DNA of 64,000 bases from Paenibacillus sp. EZ-K15 (GTDB lineage: Bacteria > Bacillota > Bacilli > Paenibacillales > Paenibacillaceae): positions 186,001 to 250,000 of the forward strand of contig NZ_PDHM01000017.1 of the NCBI RefSeq assembly GCF_002573715.1. The letters are read 5' to 3'. The notes under the pieces were generated by a model. It did no database searches. It was not told the DNA's origin and saw only the letters and a list, made by a program, of their open reading frames with translations. Each line of letters opens with the position of its first letter. Positions within the stretch are counted from its first letter, which is position 1. A program made the translations under genes and the position numbers. Below, one piece after another: positions 17,107 to 25,286 of the stretch.

Positions 17107-17279
17107 GTTCTTACACCCCGCTGTACCCCTGATTGGGGTCCAGGCGAATGACCGACAACCAGCAAAGTGCTGACTTCCATTCCGGTTGGAATCTCTGCTT
17201 TTGGCTTCAAGTCCTGTACGAGCATTCCTCCATCTATTTTCGGTTTCTCACACATACGTAATATCGTTCCAAGAAGCAT
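17097..17279 (-). CDS. Possible 60-residue protein translationally coupled to the SafE-like gene
   Basis: This small frame ends inside the start region of the SafE-like gene and has a strong GGAAGGGGG sequence 5-6 nt before its ATG. The protein has no membrane segment and no family I recognise. It may be a leader that couples translation, a real small protein, or chance. Confidence 0.3.
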   Translation of the reverse strand: MLLGTILRMCEKPKIDGGMLVQDLKPKAEIPTGMEVSTLLVVGHSPGPQSGVQRGVRTWP

Positions 17280-17492
17280 TCCATCCCCCTTCCCGGCCGC
17301 ACCTTATATGCCGTTCTTCATAGGATCGTGCATCCATTCATTGTATGAAGGTACGCGAATATTAAGAATAGCTATAAAGCTGCGTTATCATTGTATTGGA
17401 GAGACTAAAAATAAGTTTTCTACTTAAATATTGATGGGTGACAAATTATGGTATATGCTATAAGCACTACAACTGAAGAGGTGCATATCCTA

Positions 17493-18032
17493 ATGAAAAA
17501 GACTTTTGTATTACTTCTGATGCTGGCGTTGTTCATTCCGTCACAGGCTTTTGCAGCATCCGTTTCTACGTCTGAGATTCATAAACTGTACTTTAAGGAC
17601 TATAACGCACAGGTGAAAAAAGTGAAGGCTGCCCAAAAAGCGTACAAGCACCCTGTGTGCGTGAATGTGACCTCGCTAACCACTCAATTCAAACAACTTT
17701 CTACTGAATATAACAGCCTTAAGAAGGCTAAAGCCAGTAAAGAAGCATTGAGCCAAGCGAAGGTGTCACTTGATAAGGCAAAAAAAAGTCTCAGCGAAGC
17801 AAAGAAAACTTGCAGCAAGCAGACATCCGACATGAAAAAAAGAAGCAACGTCATGCTAAAGAAATTGAACAAATACAAATCCGACAGCATTCAAGAGATC
17901 AAGTCTTATATGCAAGGCAAAAGTAAAATGTCTTCGGAAGAGTTCAGCAAGTACATATCTGGAATGAACACTTACATCAATACCAGCATCGAAGAAATTA
18001 TAGTTTTCCTTGGAACACCAGCGACAGGTTGA
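17493..18032 (+). CDS. Secreted coiled-coil protein
   Basis: Protein of 179 residues with a clear Sec signal peptide (MKK, hydrophobic core LLLMLALFI, cleavage after SQAFA near residue 21). The mature part is Lys/Ser/Ala-rich and strongly helical, with heptad-like repeats (KKAKASKEALSQAKVSLDKA). Two cysteines, HPVCVNV and KKTCSKQ, could form one disulfide. No enzymatic motif is visible. The start is the ATG about 9 nt after GAGGTG, 15 codons after the longest frame's start. The stop codon lies inside the loop of the terminator hairpin. Confidence 0.75.
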   Translation: MKKTFVLLLMLALFIPSQAFAASVSTSEIHKLYFKDYNAQVKKVKAAQKAYKHPVCVNVTSLTTQFKQLSTEYNSLKKAKASKEALSQAKVSLDKAKKSLSEAKKTCSKQTSDMKKRSNVMLKKLNKYKSDSIQEIKSYMQGKSKMSSEEFSKYISGMNTYINTSIEEIIVFLGTPATG

Positions 18033-18049
18033 ATCCTGTCGCTTTTTTT
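18021..18049 (+). terminator. Terminator overlapping the stop codon of the coiled-coil gene
   Basis: GCGACAGG, loop ttgaat, CCTGTCGC followed by seven T; the TGA is in the loop. Confidence 0.85.
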
Positions 18050-18228
18050 ATTGCAAACTTGTTGAGTTCAAGCGAAACGCTAGTCCCACATGGCATACCC
18101 TTATATGCCACACCACTCATACAAATTCCATCTCCTCCTCATGATTTTTAAGTAATGTATCACAAGCTCCTTGTTGGAGGATAGGGATATGGAATAAGAC
18201 CGCAAGATATAAAAAGTGGGTGATGATT

Positions 18229-18258
18229 GAAAACAGCCGGCCATTAGGCCGGCTGTTA
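18229..18258 (-). terminator. Terminator of bdbC
   Basis: AACAGCCGGCC, atta, GGCCGGCTGTT stem with a T-rich tail leftward. Confidence 0.75.
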
Positions 18259-18273
18259 CGTGTCATTTACTTA

Positions 18274-18699
18274 TCACTGGTTTGTTTGTTGCTTCTGCGA
18301 GCGCAGGGCCATTAATAGAGCTACAGCGATGAGCACGAACGCGGCAAATGCCAGCATCGGAATGGTTAACCAGCCGAACCAATTCAAATAGTCGTTCAAG
18401 CAGGAGACCGGTCCGCATGCGGCAATATCCGACTCTTTGGGGAGCTTTTGAATAATACTATGATATGTAGATATGCCTCCGCCAATGATAACCAGGGGCA
18501 GGATGTATGGGACGATGTGCGTCTTTTGCCGATATGCTGCGATTCCCAAAACAATGACTAATGGATACATGAAGATCCGTTGATACCAACATAAGACGCA
18601 TGGCGTAAAATGCCATACTTCACTAAGAAACAAACTTCCGGTAGTTGCTACAGCTGATACAGTCCATGCAAAAAATAACCAAACTCCTGTTTTATTCAT
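18274..18699 (-). CDS. bdbC: Disulfide bond formation protein BdbC (DsbB family)
   Basis: Quinone-linked thiol oxidase of 141 residues in the membrane. There are four hydrophobic helices, the CxxC active site in FTPCVLCWYQRIFMYP (residues about 33-36) and the second pair in AACGPVSCLNDYLNWFGW, as in Bacillus BdbC, which reoxidises a DsbA-like partner. No bdbD/dsbA gene is adjacent. The nearby secreted protein at 17493 has two Cys and is a conceivable client. GGGAGG precedes the ATG. It is monocistronic with a strong terminator. Confidence 0.9.
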   Translation of the reverse strand: MNKTGVWLFFAWTVSAVATTGSLFLSEVWHFTPCVLCWYQRIFMYPLVIVLGIAAYRQKTHIVPYILPLVIIGGGISTYHSIIQKLPKESDIAACGPVSCLNDYLNWFGWLTIPMLAFAAFVLIAVALLMALRSQKQQTNQ

Positions 18700-18884
18700 T
18701 TTTCAAGCTACCTCCCTTTTATTCTTGTTCCAGCAGCCATACGACTCGGTATTATTACATGATTTTTTCATTTTCTCTTAATTGTCTATATATGAAAATG
18801 GCTCATTCGGGCTATATGTTTTCGCTAATTCTTGGATTGGCCTGCTGGCTAAGTCACGGGTAGATGAGCTTCAGGACAGCAATA

Positions 18885-19298
18885 TTAAACAACTGGAGAA
18901 GAAATACTTGCAAGTTCCTTAAACTCGTTATCATGATGAAGGGCATGCGACAGTTCATTACAACGTACAATCTTGTCGTGTTTAATCTCAAAAATGGCGA
19001 TAAGCTCTATTAATCCGCGGGTTCCGCTTTTCTTGGTAACATCTACAGTGTATCGCAATGTCAAAGTCTGGAGCTCTTCGTCATAGAGGGTATCGTAAAA
19101 TGGAGAAACGGTAATTTGGTCCACAGAAGCTTTTAATGTTGTTAGGTGATTCTTAAATTCTTCCATGTTTATCTTGTTGCCATCAGTCACTTGAACGTAG
19201 TCGTTATGGAAATAATCAGGTATTTTAACAAAATCAAAATTAACAATAATGTCGTTATACATGTGCGAAATAAAACGAATGGCTTCCTGCTTGTTCAT
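18885..19298 (-). CDS. SnoaL-like / nuclear transport factor 2 fold protein
   Basis: Cystatin-like alpha+beta protein of 137 residues with the NTF2 pattern: an N-terminal helical part containing PDYFHNDYVQVTDG, mid strands LTLRYTVDVTKKSG and a C-terminal strand FEIKHDKIVRCNEL. Such proteins are small-molecule enzymes or ligand-binding proteins. The start is the ATG 9 nt after GGAG, 20 bp downstream of the MarR stop codon, so the two genes form an operon. The ligand is unknown and probably related to what MarR senses. Confidence 0.75.
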   Translation of the reverse strand: MNKQEAIRFISHMYNDIIVNFDFVKIPDYFHNDYVQVTDGNKINMEEFKNHLTTLKASVDQITVSPFYDTLYDEELQTLTLRYTVDVTKKSGTRGLIELIAIFEIKHDKIVRCNELSHALHHDNEFKELASISSPVV

Positions 19299-19318
19299 TT
19301 TAGTCATCTCCTGAAGAG

Positions 19319-19792
19319 TTATTTGTATTCCGAAGTCATCAACCACGCATTAAGAAAGCGAATAATAACATCGATTTCTTCATCATTAAAATGACTGAAC
19401 AGTTCGTAATACTTCTCTTCAGCCTGGTGATGCAGCTTATCATGAGCAGTAGCCAGCTGTTTCCCTTGATCTGTCGCTTCATAATAAATTTCTTTGAGAT
19501 TGTCCGTTTTCTTTGCAGTCACGACTAAATGGTGTTGAATCAATGTATTAATGGCTTTAGTTATAGCGGATTTTGATAAATTTAGTTCCGTGGCTAAAGA
19601 CGTATTATTCAATTGACATGGGTGACGCTTTACTAAAGACAAGATGTGAAGTTGCGTCATTGACCAATTTTTCACTGAATCTGAACCGACAGTACTTTCG
19701 ATCGACGTGCTCCGATTCCGAATATTCTTCTCTCGATTCATGATAAAGTATTGGACTGCTTCAATCGCCTCTTTGCGTTTATTTAAGGTCAT
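19319..19792 (-). CDS. MarR family transcriptional regulator
   Basis: Winged-helix regulator of 157 residues: MTQLHILSLVKRHP, the recognition region TELNLSKSAITKAINTLIQ, the wing TAKKTDNLKEIYYEAT, and a C-terminal dimerisation helix. The start is the ATG 8 nt after GGAGGTG. It is the first gene of an operon with the SnoaL-like protein. A GTTTAC-tg-GTAAAC palindrome overlaps its promoter, the standard layout for autorepression. Its signal is unknown. Confidence 0.85.
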   Translation of the reverse strand: MTLNKRKEAIEAVQYFIMNREKNIRNRSTSIESTVGSDSVKNWSMTQLHILSLVKRHPCQLNNTSLATELNLSKSAITKAINTLIQHHLVVTAKKTDNLKEIYYEATDQGKQLATAHDKLHHQAEEKYYELFSHFNDEEIDVIIRFLNAWLMTSEYK

Positions 19793-19813
19793 AAGAGTCA
19801 CCTCCTTTGGAAT

Positions 19814-19865
19814 TATTGTTAACCATTCAACAATTTTAGTTTACTGGTAAACAAAATAATGTCAA
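19814..19865 (-). promoter_or_regulatory. marR promoter and operator-like palindromes
   Basis: On the minus strand TTGACA (19860-19865) precedes the perfect palindrome GTTTACTGGTAAAC (19839-19852). A second inverted repeat, ATTGTT...AACAAT, lies at 19814-19833. The -10 is weak (TAAACT). Confidence 0.55.
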
Positions 19866-19910
19866 GCAGAAACTCTCACAAAGTGCCAGGGGGAAGAACT
19901 TATGGAAGGC

Positions 19911-19942
19911 AAAAAAGCCGCCAAAATTGGCGACTTTTTTGA
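19911..19942. terminator. Bidirectional terminator
   Basis: AAAAAAGCCGCC, aaaatt, GGCGACTTTTTT. A near-copy occurs at 34143. It probably ends the beta-helix gene. Confidence 0.65.
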
Positions 19943-20081
19943 TGGATGCGTTCCAAGCTGCAGCCCAAAATACATACCAAATATCCGAAATAAGAACGTT
20001 CCGAATGCTGCCGAACCCGCTTGCTATTAGGCACTCTTAACATTTCAGCTCTGTTTTACCCGTTTCTAAAAAGGTATTGCT

Positions 20082-21626
20082 TTACTCATCTGCGCCGATG
20101 TTTACATTGGCCCCTTGCACTCTTGGCTCTCCGTCAATGTCCTGCGTTCCGATGATCGCGTGATCCGTCGAACCAGCATCAATCGCTGGGGACGAAGACT
20201 GAAGATGGAAATCGCCACCGGGAGCATTTACGAATTTAGGATCCATGAACAAAGAATGCGCATCGTTACCGGTTCCCGCTTTATATGCGGAGAAGCCAGT
20301 ATAGTCTTTGTTCTTCCATGTCCAGAATGCATCTGCACTACCGCCTGGAGAATAATATAGATTGTAATCCACGACGTTTCCTGAATTTTTGACATATTCA
20401 TTGTAGATCAGCACACCAGTAGAACTGGCCACAAAGATATTGTTCTTGATCACGTTATTTCTCGTATCATACTGGACATAGAGCTGGCCGCTACCATCAC
20501 CTAAAATATCGTTATTGTAGACGGTGTTGTTCACTACCTTGCAATTCACCGTTGAGCCCCGCTCCTCGTCGTATCCACCCATGGCGATCCCTGTCAACCG
20601 GTTATTGTGCACCATGTTGCTTCGGATCGTAATATTGCTGGTGGATTTGCCCGCATGCTCGGAGGCGATTTCAATGCCGATATCATTGTTGTAGCTGTAG
20701 TTCTGCTCAATGATGCTGTCTTTGCCACCATCAACATAAATACCGCCAGCTGAATTACTGTTATTCGGGAGTCTTTTCCCATAAGAAGGATTGTTGTTGG
20801 AAGAAATGTTGTATACCCGATTGCCTTTCACCAAGCCATTTCGGGCCTGGTCGTAGGCTTCTTCCGGCGCTGTCCCCTCGAAACCGATAATATCGATCCC
20901 GATGTTGTCGTTATCATGAATGAGATTGTCCGTTACCGCGAACTTATCTACATTACCATTCAGTACCAGTGTTTCACTGGAACCCAGGACAAGATTGTAC
21001 AGCTCATTACCATGAATCGTAATGTCATGAAGCGATTCTGGAGCTTTGGTGCCATATACGGCGATACCATGAGCATCTCTGCCAAGCAAATCACTGCCGG
21101 TTGGTGTGACCGTGCTCTTGATATCATGGATCTTGTTGTTGGTCAGATTAATAAAGCCGCCAGAACCTTGAACGTAGATTCCAACAGGCACCGCGTTTTT
21201 GGAAGTCGTCGTATAATTGCGAATCTCCAAGCCCTGAATAGTAATGTAATCCACATCTTTTATCTCGATAAGCCCTTCGATCCCGTTGACTGAAAGTCCA
21301 GCACCATCAATGATGGCTTTCTCCGAACCGTAGTTTGTGAAAGTAATGGGACCTTGTGCAGCTGTTCCGGAGCGTGTTATCTTGAGCTTCTGATTGTATA
21401 CGCCGTCCCGAACGTAAATCATGCTACCCGGATCAGCCTCGTCAGCCGCATGCTGCAGCGTCTTCCATGGCGCACGAATAGTCCCCGGATTGGAGTCACT
21501 ACCGTCGGTGGCGACATAATATTCAGTACCGGCTGCTGACACGACGGTAGATTGCACATTTCCAGAATCTAAACCAATTACAGTCATGCTCAATCCCAGC
21601 AGTAAAGCCTTTACTAATTTCAACAT
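20082..21626 (-). CDS. Secreted right-handed parallel beta-helix protein
   Basis: Protein of 514 residues with a signal peptide (KALLLGLSMTVIGL, cleavage near VSAAG at about 33). A DUF1565-like start, YYVATDGSDSNPGTI, is followed by many Asn-rich beta-helix coils such as GLEIRNY, NNKIHDIK, NLIHDNDNIGIDI and NMVHNNRLTGI. The C-terminus ends with SPAIDAGS and NIGADE, as in pectate-lyase-like or polysaccharide-binding proteins. It is likely extracellular and acts on or binds a polysaccharide, but no catalytic set could be assigned. GGGAG precedes the ATG. It has no partner gene nearby. Confidence 0.85.
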   Translation of the reverse strand: MLKLVKALLLGLSMTVIGLDSGNVQSTVVSAAGTEYYVATDGSDSNPGTIRAPWKTLQHAADEADPGSMIYVRDGVYNQKLKITRSGTAAQGPITFTNYGSEKAIIDGAGLSVNGIEGLIEIKDVDYITIQGLEIRNYTTTSKNAVPVGIYVQGSGGFINLTNNKIHDIKSTVTPTGSDLLGRDAHGIAVYGTKAPESLHDITIHGNELYNLVLGSSETLVLNGNVDKFAVTDNLIHDNDNIGIDIIGFEGTAPEEAYDQARNGLVKGNRVYNISSNNNPSYGKRLPNNSNSAGGIYVDGGKDSIIEQNYSYNNDIGIEIASEHAGKSTSNITIRSNMVHNNRLTGIAMGGYDEERGSTVNCKVVNNTVYNNDILGDGSGQLYVQYDTRNNVIKNNIFVASSTGVLIYNEYVKNSGNVVDYNLYYSPGGSADAFWTWKNKDYTGFSAYKAGTGNDAHSLFMDPKFVNAPGGDFHLQSSSPAIDAGSTDHAIIGTQDIDGEPRVQGANVNIGADE

Positions 21627-21791
21627 CGTTCCTCATCTCCCATCTTTTCATATTTTACATTGAGGTAATCCATGAAGTCACGACGAATTTGGAATTAGCT
21701 TTTCTCTCTATTCATAAAAGCGCCTCTCGCATATTTTGATCCCTTTGGGATCTCATTTCTATTCATGAAGACTGTTTTCATTCTGTTCCCT

Positions 21792-22106
21792 TCAATTGGA
21801 GGCAGTGTGCTGCTTCAAGACATGTTTCGGCAATATGCCTGATTCTTTATAAAGGAGCTTCCCATCTTTGAATATGAGAGTGGTCGGTATGCTCATAATC
21901 TGAAATTGGGAAGCCGTCGCCGGGTTATCGTCTACATTAACTTTAACTACTTTAATGGAACCTTTTGCTTCCCTTTCAAATTCCTCTAGAACGGGTGCAA
22001 ACATTCTGCATGGACCACACCAAGAAGCCCAAAAATTCACCACGGTTACTCCTTCGGTTTGCACCGTCCCTTTAAAAGTAGAATCTGTTACGTGTTGGAT
22101 AGCCAT
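21792..22106 (-). CDS. Thioredoxin
   Basis: Protein of 104 residues with the classic thioredoxin fold. The active site WCGPC lies at residues 29-33, the cis-proline in SIPTT and the FKDG turn before the last strand. It should be a cytosolic disulfide reductase. It begins 31 bp after the methyltransferase gene ends and is probably co-transcribed, which is unusual and suggests redox-linked use. The start ATG follows AAGGATG. It is likely a second copy, since essential trxA usually stands alone. Confidence 0.9.
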   Translation of the reverse strand: MAIQHVTDSTFKGTVQTEGVTVVNFWASWCGPCRMFAPVLEEFEREAKGSIKVVKVNVDDNPATASQFQIMSIPTTLIFKDGKLLYKESGILPKHVLKQHTASN

Positions 22107-22137
22107 TATCATCATCCTTTCATATTCTTGATCTGAC

Positions 22138-23028
22138 TCAAATTGTTCTTGTGTACATGCTTTGTTCCTGAATTCGAACCAGTACTTTGCCATAACGACC
22201 GCTCTGTCGGATGGTTACTTTGCCGGACGGATACGCTTGCTCCAAATAGTCTGCAACCAATTTACGATTCTGATCATCTGCAGCAAGACCGCGACTGCGA
22301 AGCCAGTTCATCATTTCCAGTAACGCCGCTTCTTTTGAGACTTCCGTTGTCTTCGTTTCCCGTGTGATAAGGGACTCATAGGAATAGCCTTTAAGATACA
22401 GTAGATGAAGCAAATATCCGAATTCCATGTGTTTCGATTGGAAGGGCTGACCGGTGATGAGCGGCCAGATTTCATTCACCAAACTGAGCTCCATAGAGCC
22501 TGCCGGCATACTGATATAACAATAATCCCGGGCGCATTGTAAAATCTTTTCGACGCTATCCCAATCCAGAATGACCGGACACATCGAGACAAAAACGAGA
22601 TCGAAGGCATTGCTCCAGTCTCTGGCCAGCACGTCAATATCTTCAAAAGGTTCAGGTACAATCTGTACCTGGTCATCGGCGAATGTTGTGATATTTTCCT
22701 TCAGCAGTTCAATCAATGGTTGAGAGGATTCTACGGCAGTTACGCGTGCCCCTCGCTCTGCAAACGGCACCGAAAATACTCCCGAAGCGGCGCCAATGTC
22801 CAGTACAGAGGCGTTGTCGAATTGAACCCCTTGTCCTTCAAGCCAATTCATGATTCGTGTGGTCCGTTTTCTTCCCTCTTCATTAAACGATTGCTCATTG
22901 AAAGTCTTCGCCTTATGATCAAAGGCCCGGGTCGGTTCGATTCCGGTCTTTTTCATCTTGTTCACAACGCGTTCACCGTGTTCTTTCCAAGCCTTCTCCC
23001 AAATGGCCTCATTAAAAAAATCGTTCAT
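22138..23028 (-). CDS. Class I SAM-dependent methyltransferase
   Basis: Protein of 296 residues. The SAM-binding motif I VLDIGAASGVFS sits near residue 78, motif II-like VTAVESS about 20 residues on, and DLVFVSMCP is in the motif IV position. An N-terminal helical cap begins NDFFNEAIWEKAWKEHGE. It resembles methyltransferases of small molecules rather than of RNA or DNA, but the substrate is unknown. The start is the ATG 5-6 nt after GAGAGGG; longer forms lack a ribosome binding site. It is first in a two-gene operon with thioredoxin. Confidence 0.8.
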   Translation of the reverse strand: MNDFFNEAIWEKAWKEHGERVVNKMKKTGIEPTRAFDHKAKTFNEQSFNEEGRKRTTRIMNWLEGQGVQFDNASVLDIGAASGVFSVPFAERGARVTAVESSQPLIELLKENITTFADDQVQIVPEPFEDIDVLARDWSNAFDLVFVSMCPVILDWDSVEKILQCARDYCYISMPAGSMELSLVNEIWPLITGQPFQSKHMEFGYLLHLLYLKGYSYESLITRETKTTEVSKEAALLEMMNWLRSRGLAADDQNRKLVADYLEQAYPSGKVTIRQSGRYGKVLVRIQEQSMYTRTI

Positions 23029-23103
23029 AATATCCCTCTCTCTTATCGCTATAGTTTCTGACTTTAACAGATCTATATTATCCATAATTGAAGCACAAAA
23101 CAT

Positions 23104-23460
23104 GTATCACTTCTTGTTCACAGCTATTGTTCCATTGCTTAAAAGCCTCATCCCTTACGGACTGGATCGTGTGTTCCATCAACATAGAGGTACAAATGCA
23201 GTTTCGCACCGTCCAGTACCTTCTCTTCCAAGCATTCGCACTTTCCCGAACGTTCCTGCCCCTGCTGTACTTCTAGAGAACTGCGTGTCTCCTTCCCCTC
23301 CTCCCTGCTTCCCTTCTTAAGATCGCTCTTAATATGGATATGTGATATCCATATTAAACAATTCAACTTCAATTTGCAATACCATTTTTAGTCGTAATCT
23401 GCTTTAGCCATATGCTGACAATGAACATTACAGCTAAGATGGAAAGATTATTACAATAAA
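23104..23460. other. Gene-free stretch upstream of the methyltransferase operon
   Basis: It holds the palindrome at 23331-23355 and otherwise only short frames without ribosome binding sites. No RNA gene was recognised. Confidence 0.4.
23331..23355. promoter_or_regulatory. Perfect 11-bp inverted repeat upstream of the methyltransferase operon
   Basis: AATATGGATAT (23331-23341), GTG, ATATCCATATT (23345-23355). It may be an operator; a TTGAAT box lies just beyond it on the minus strand. No T-run follows, so it is not a terminator. Confidence 0.5.
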
Positions 23461-23462
23461 GA

Positions 23463-23531
23463 AGACTGCCGGTAATTTACGCCGACAGTCTTTATCATCC
23501 AAATAGTATATTCTTTATCCTTTTCGCTGGA
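23463..23531 (-). repeat. Duplicated terminator module, copy 1
   Basis: It contains the hairpin AGACTGCCGG...CCGACAGTCTTT plus about 40 bp of flank, about 88% identical to 25218-25286. In copy 2 this is the 3' end of a 34-codon gene with its terminator. Here the matching gene body is absent, and the element may end the transcript of the gene at 23629. Confidence 0.7.
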
Positions 23532-23628
23532 TCACCCGGTGAATGGACAGCCTTTTCTTTGATTTGTCACAGTCTTTTTCCATCCCCGGCTCATAGCTGC
23601 CAACGATGCTTTCTCCCGGCTTAGTTCT

Positions 23629-24075
23629 TCACTCCACCCGACCGGATTGGGGCATCTGACCTCTGATCACCTTTGGCTTTCTTCTTATGCCCATTATGAT
23701 GAAGGTGACATAGATTACGATCGCAATCGAATCGATTAACGTATCCTTAAGTGCCGATACGTCTTGTAATGCGGTTATGCCAAGAATGACCATTAATCGG
23801 ATGATCAGAAGCGACACGATGGTCCATGCGGCAAACCGGATCTTCAATCGCTCGCTTTGGAATGACATGAAAATGAACACGATGCCGAAGATCAGATTTT
23901 CTGCCGTGATGATATGCCAGACATACATGAATACGGTTCGGGTGTCCAACGCTATCACACTTACATCAAGCGTCGGCAGTACAGCGGTTTGCCCGTTCCA
24001 TGCGTGCGTAAAGGCAAACAGTATCGCCAGAATGCCAGCAAAAAAAAAATAAAAATTCCTAACCTTGATGCCCAT
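23629..24075 (-). CDS. Four-helix membrane protein in a MerR operon
   Basis: Integral membrane protein of 148 residues with four hydrophobic segments (about residues 7-22, 48-72, 85-105 and 112-132) and a basic tail. An Asn-Leu-containing helix, HIITAENLIFGIVFIFMS, and a histidine-bearing THAWNG loop are present. The family is unknown to me. The start overlaps the end of the MerR gene by 17 nt and uses GAGGAGGG within it, so the two are translationally coupled and the protein is the likely effector of that MerR system. Confidence 0.7.
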   Translation of the reverse strand: MGIKVRNFYFFFAGILAILFAFTHAWNGQTAVLPTLDVSVIALDTRTVFMYVWHIITAENLIFGIVFIFMSFQSERLKIRFAAWTIVSLLIIRLMVILGITALQDVSALKDTLIDSIAIVIYVTFIIMGIRRKPKVIRGQMPQSGRVE

Positions 24076-24532
24076 GACATCCCTCCTCGGATATTCCCGG
24101 TTCCTTCTTGCGAATAGACCGGTATAACTCGCGAACGATTTCTGCCAGCCGTTGGTCGCTTTCATGATTAAAGTCCCTTAGCGTTTCGGCTGCTACGTCC
24201 AGCAATTGACTGACCTTTTCCAGATGGGCAATTTTCTTACGCGTTTCTGCATTCTTGGCATCGAGGAACGAAGCAACCTCACGGCAATAAGCAGGGTCTA
24301 CATTCTCCATCCTGTGGAACCCAAACGTTCCATTGATCTCGTCAAGAGTGAAGTCCGCATACTGCATGATTTGAATATTCATCAAATCGATGAGGTCATT
24401 CTTCGAATACCTGCGGTACCGATTGTCTTCACGGGACGGCGAAACGATTCCAATCCGGTCATAGTACCGAAGTGTATCCTTTGGAATCCCAAGTAACTGC
24501 GAAACCTCTTGAATAGAATAAAGTTTTTCCAT
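24059..24532 (-). CDS. MerR family transcriptional regulator
   Basis: MerR regulator of 157 residues: the N-terminal winged helix YSIQEVSQLLGIPKDTLRYY with REDNRYRRYSKNDL, then a long coiled coil (residues about 80-135) and a variable C-terminus. No clustered Cys. It is the first gene of a two-gene operon with a membrane protein. The promoter has TTGACA and TATTTT with a 19-bp spacer holding a MerR palindrome. The expected transcription start coincides with the ATG, so the mRNA appears leaderless or nearly so. Confidence 0.85.
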   Translation of the reverse strand: MEKLYSIQEVSQLLGIPKDTLRYYDRIGIVSPSREDNRYRRYSKNDLIDLMNIQIMQYADFTLDEINGTFGFHRMENVDPAYCREVASFLDAKNAETRKKIAHLEKVSQLLDVAAETLRDFNHESDQRLAEIVRELYRSIRKKEPGISEEGCHGHQG

Positions 24533-24538
24533 GTATTC

Positions 24539-24569
24539 AAAATAACATTGGAGTAAGCTCCAATGTCAA
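24539..24569 (-). promoter_or_regulatory. MerR-type promoter with 19-bp spacer, apparently leaderless
   Basis: TTGACA (24564-24569), spacer 24545-24563 with palindrome ACATTGGAGT-aagc-TCCAATGT, TATTTT (24539-24544). The ATG is at 24532, at the predicted +1, and no Shine-Dalgarno is present. Confidence 0.75.
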
Positions 24570-24643
24570 GTCATATTGTGTATTCATTTTTGCGCAATCA
24601 AGCTATCTCCAGAATCGTTATGAGTCTGTTAAAAAAACAGCTT

Positions 24644-24673
24644 AAAAAAGACCGTCCAATTATGGACGGTCCA
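24644..24673 (-). terminator. Terminator of the secreted PPC-like gene
   Basis: GACCGTCC, aattat, GGACGGTC stem followed leftward by TTTTTT. Confidence 0.8.
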
Positions 24674-24677
24674 AGCA

Positions 24678-25091
24678 TTAGTAGGATCTCGCAGCCAATG
24701 AAATCCAGTAGGGTCCTCCACCATCATTTACAACCACTTTGATTTTATAGGTTCCTTCGATTTTTGGTTTAGTTTCCAGTTTAACTTGATAATCAGTCCG
24801 AGATGTTGAATTACCTGAAGCAAAAAGGTTGCCATTTGGATCATACACAAGGAGCTCCATACCAGCGCGTTCATCATCCCCCAGCCAGACACGTAAGTTC
24901 ACTCCATCAGATTTTGAATAATCAAAAGTGACCTCATCTTCACCTGATACAACGAAGCTCCATTCATCATGAGCAAGCGGGGTGATAATGCTGGATAATT
25001 GAGTTTGTAATGGCGTGTATGCAAATGCACTTGCTGGAATAGATAATAAAACTGCAGTAGCGGTAAGAATACTAGCAATTCTCTTTTTCAT
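24678..25091 (-). CDS. Small secreted protein with PPC-like beta-sandwich
   Basis: Protein of 137 residues with a signal peptide (MKKR, hydrophobic core, cleavage after ASAFA near residue 24). The mature beta-rich domain contains VTFDYSKSDGVNLRVWL, ELLVYDPNGNLFASG and GTYKIKVVV, the pattern of bacterial pre-peptidase C-terminal (PPC) domains, which bind substrates or support secretion. Here it stands alone without a protease. The start is the ATG preceded by GAGGAG. A strong terminator follows. Confidence 0.75.
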   Translation of the reverse strand: MKKRIASILTATAVLLSIPASAFAYTPLQTQLSSIITPLAHDEWSFVVSGEDEVTFDYSKSDGVNLRVWLGDDERAGMELLVYDPNGNLFASGNSTSRTDYQVKLETKPKIEGTYKIKVVVNDGGGPYWISLAARSY

Positions 25092-25217
25092 AGGCTCACG
25101 CTCCTCTTCATACAAATATTATTTTTAATTCCAATATCTACTATAATTGCAATATAAATATTTTTCAAGTTTTTTCCATAGACAAACGAGATGTCTGATG
25201 AAGGATTACAAAAAAGA

Positions 25218-25286
25218 AGACTGCCGGTATTTTACGCCGACAGTCTTTCTCTTCCAAGTAGTATACTCTTCATTCTATTCGCTGGA
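25218..25286 (-). repeat. Duplicated terminator module, copy 2
   Basis: About 88% identical over 69 bp to 23463-23531. It covers the last codons of the 34-codon gene at 25275 and its terminator hairpin (AGACTGCCGG...CCGACAGTCTTT). Confidence 0.7.
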
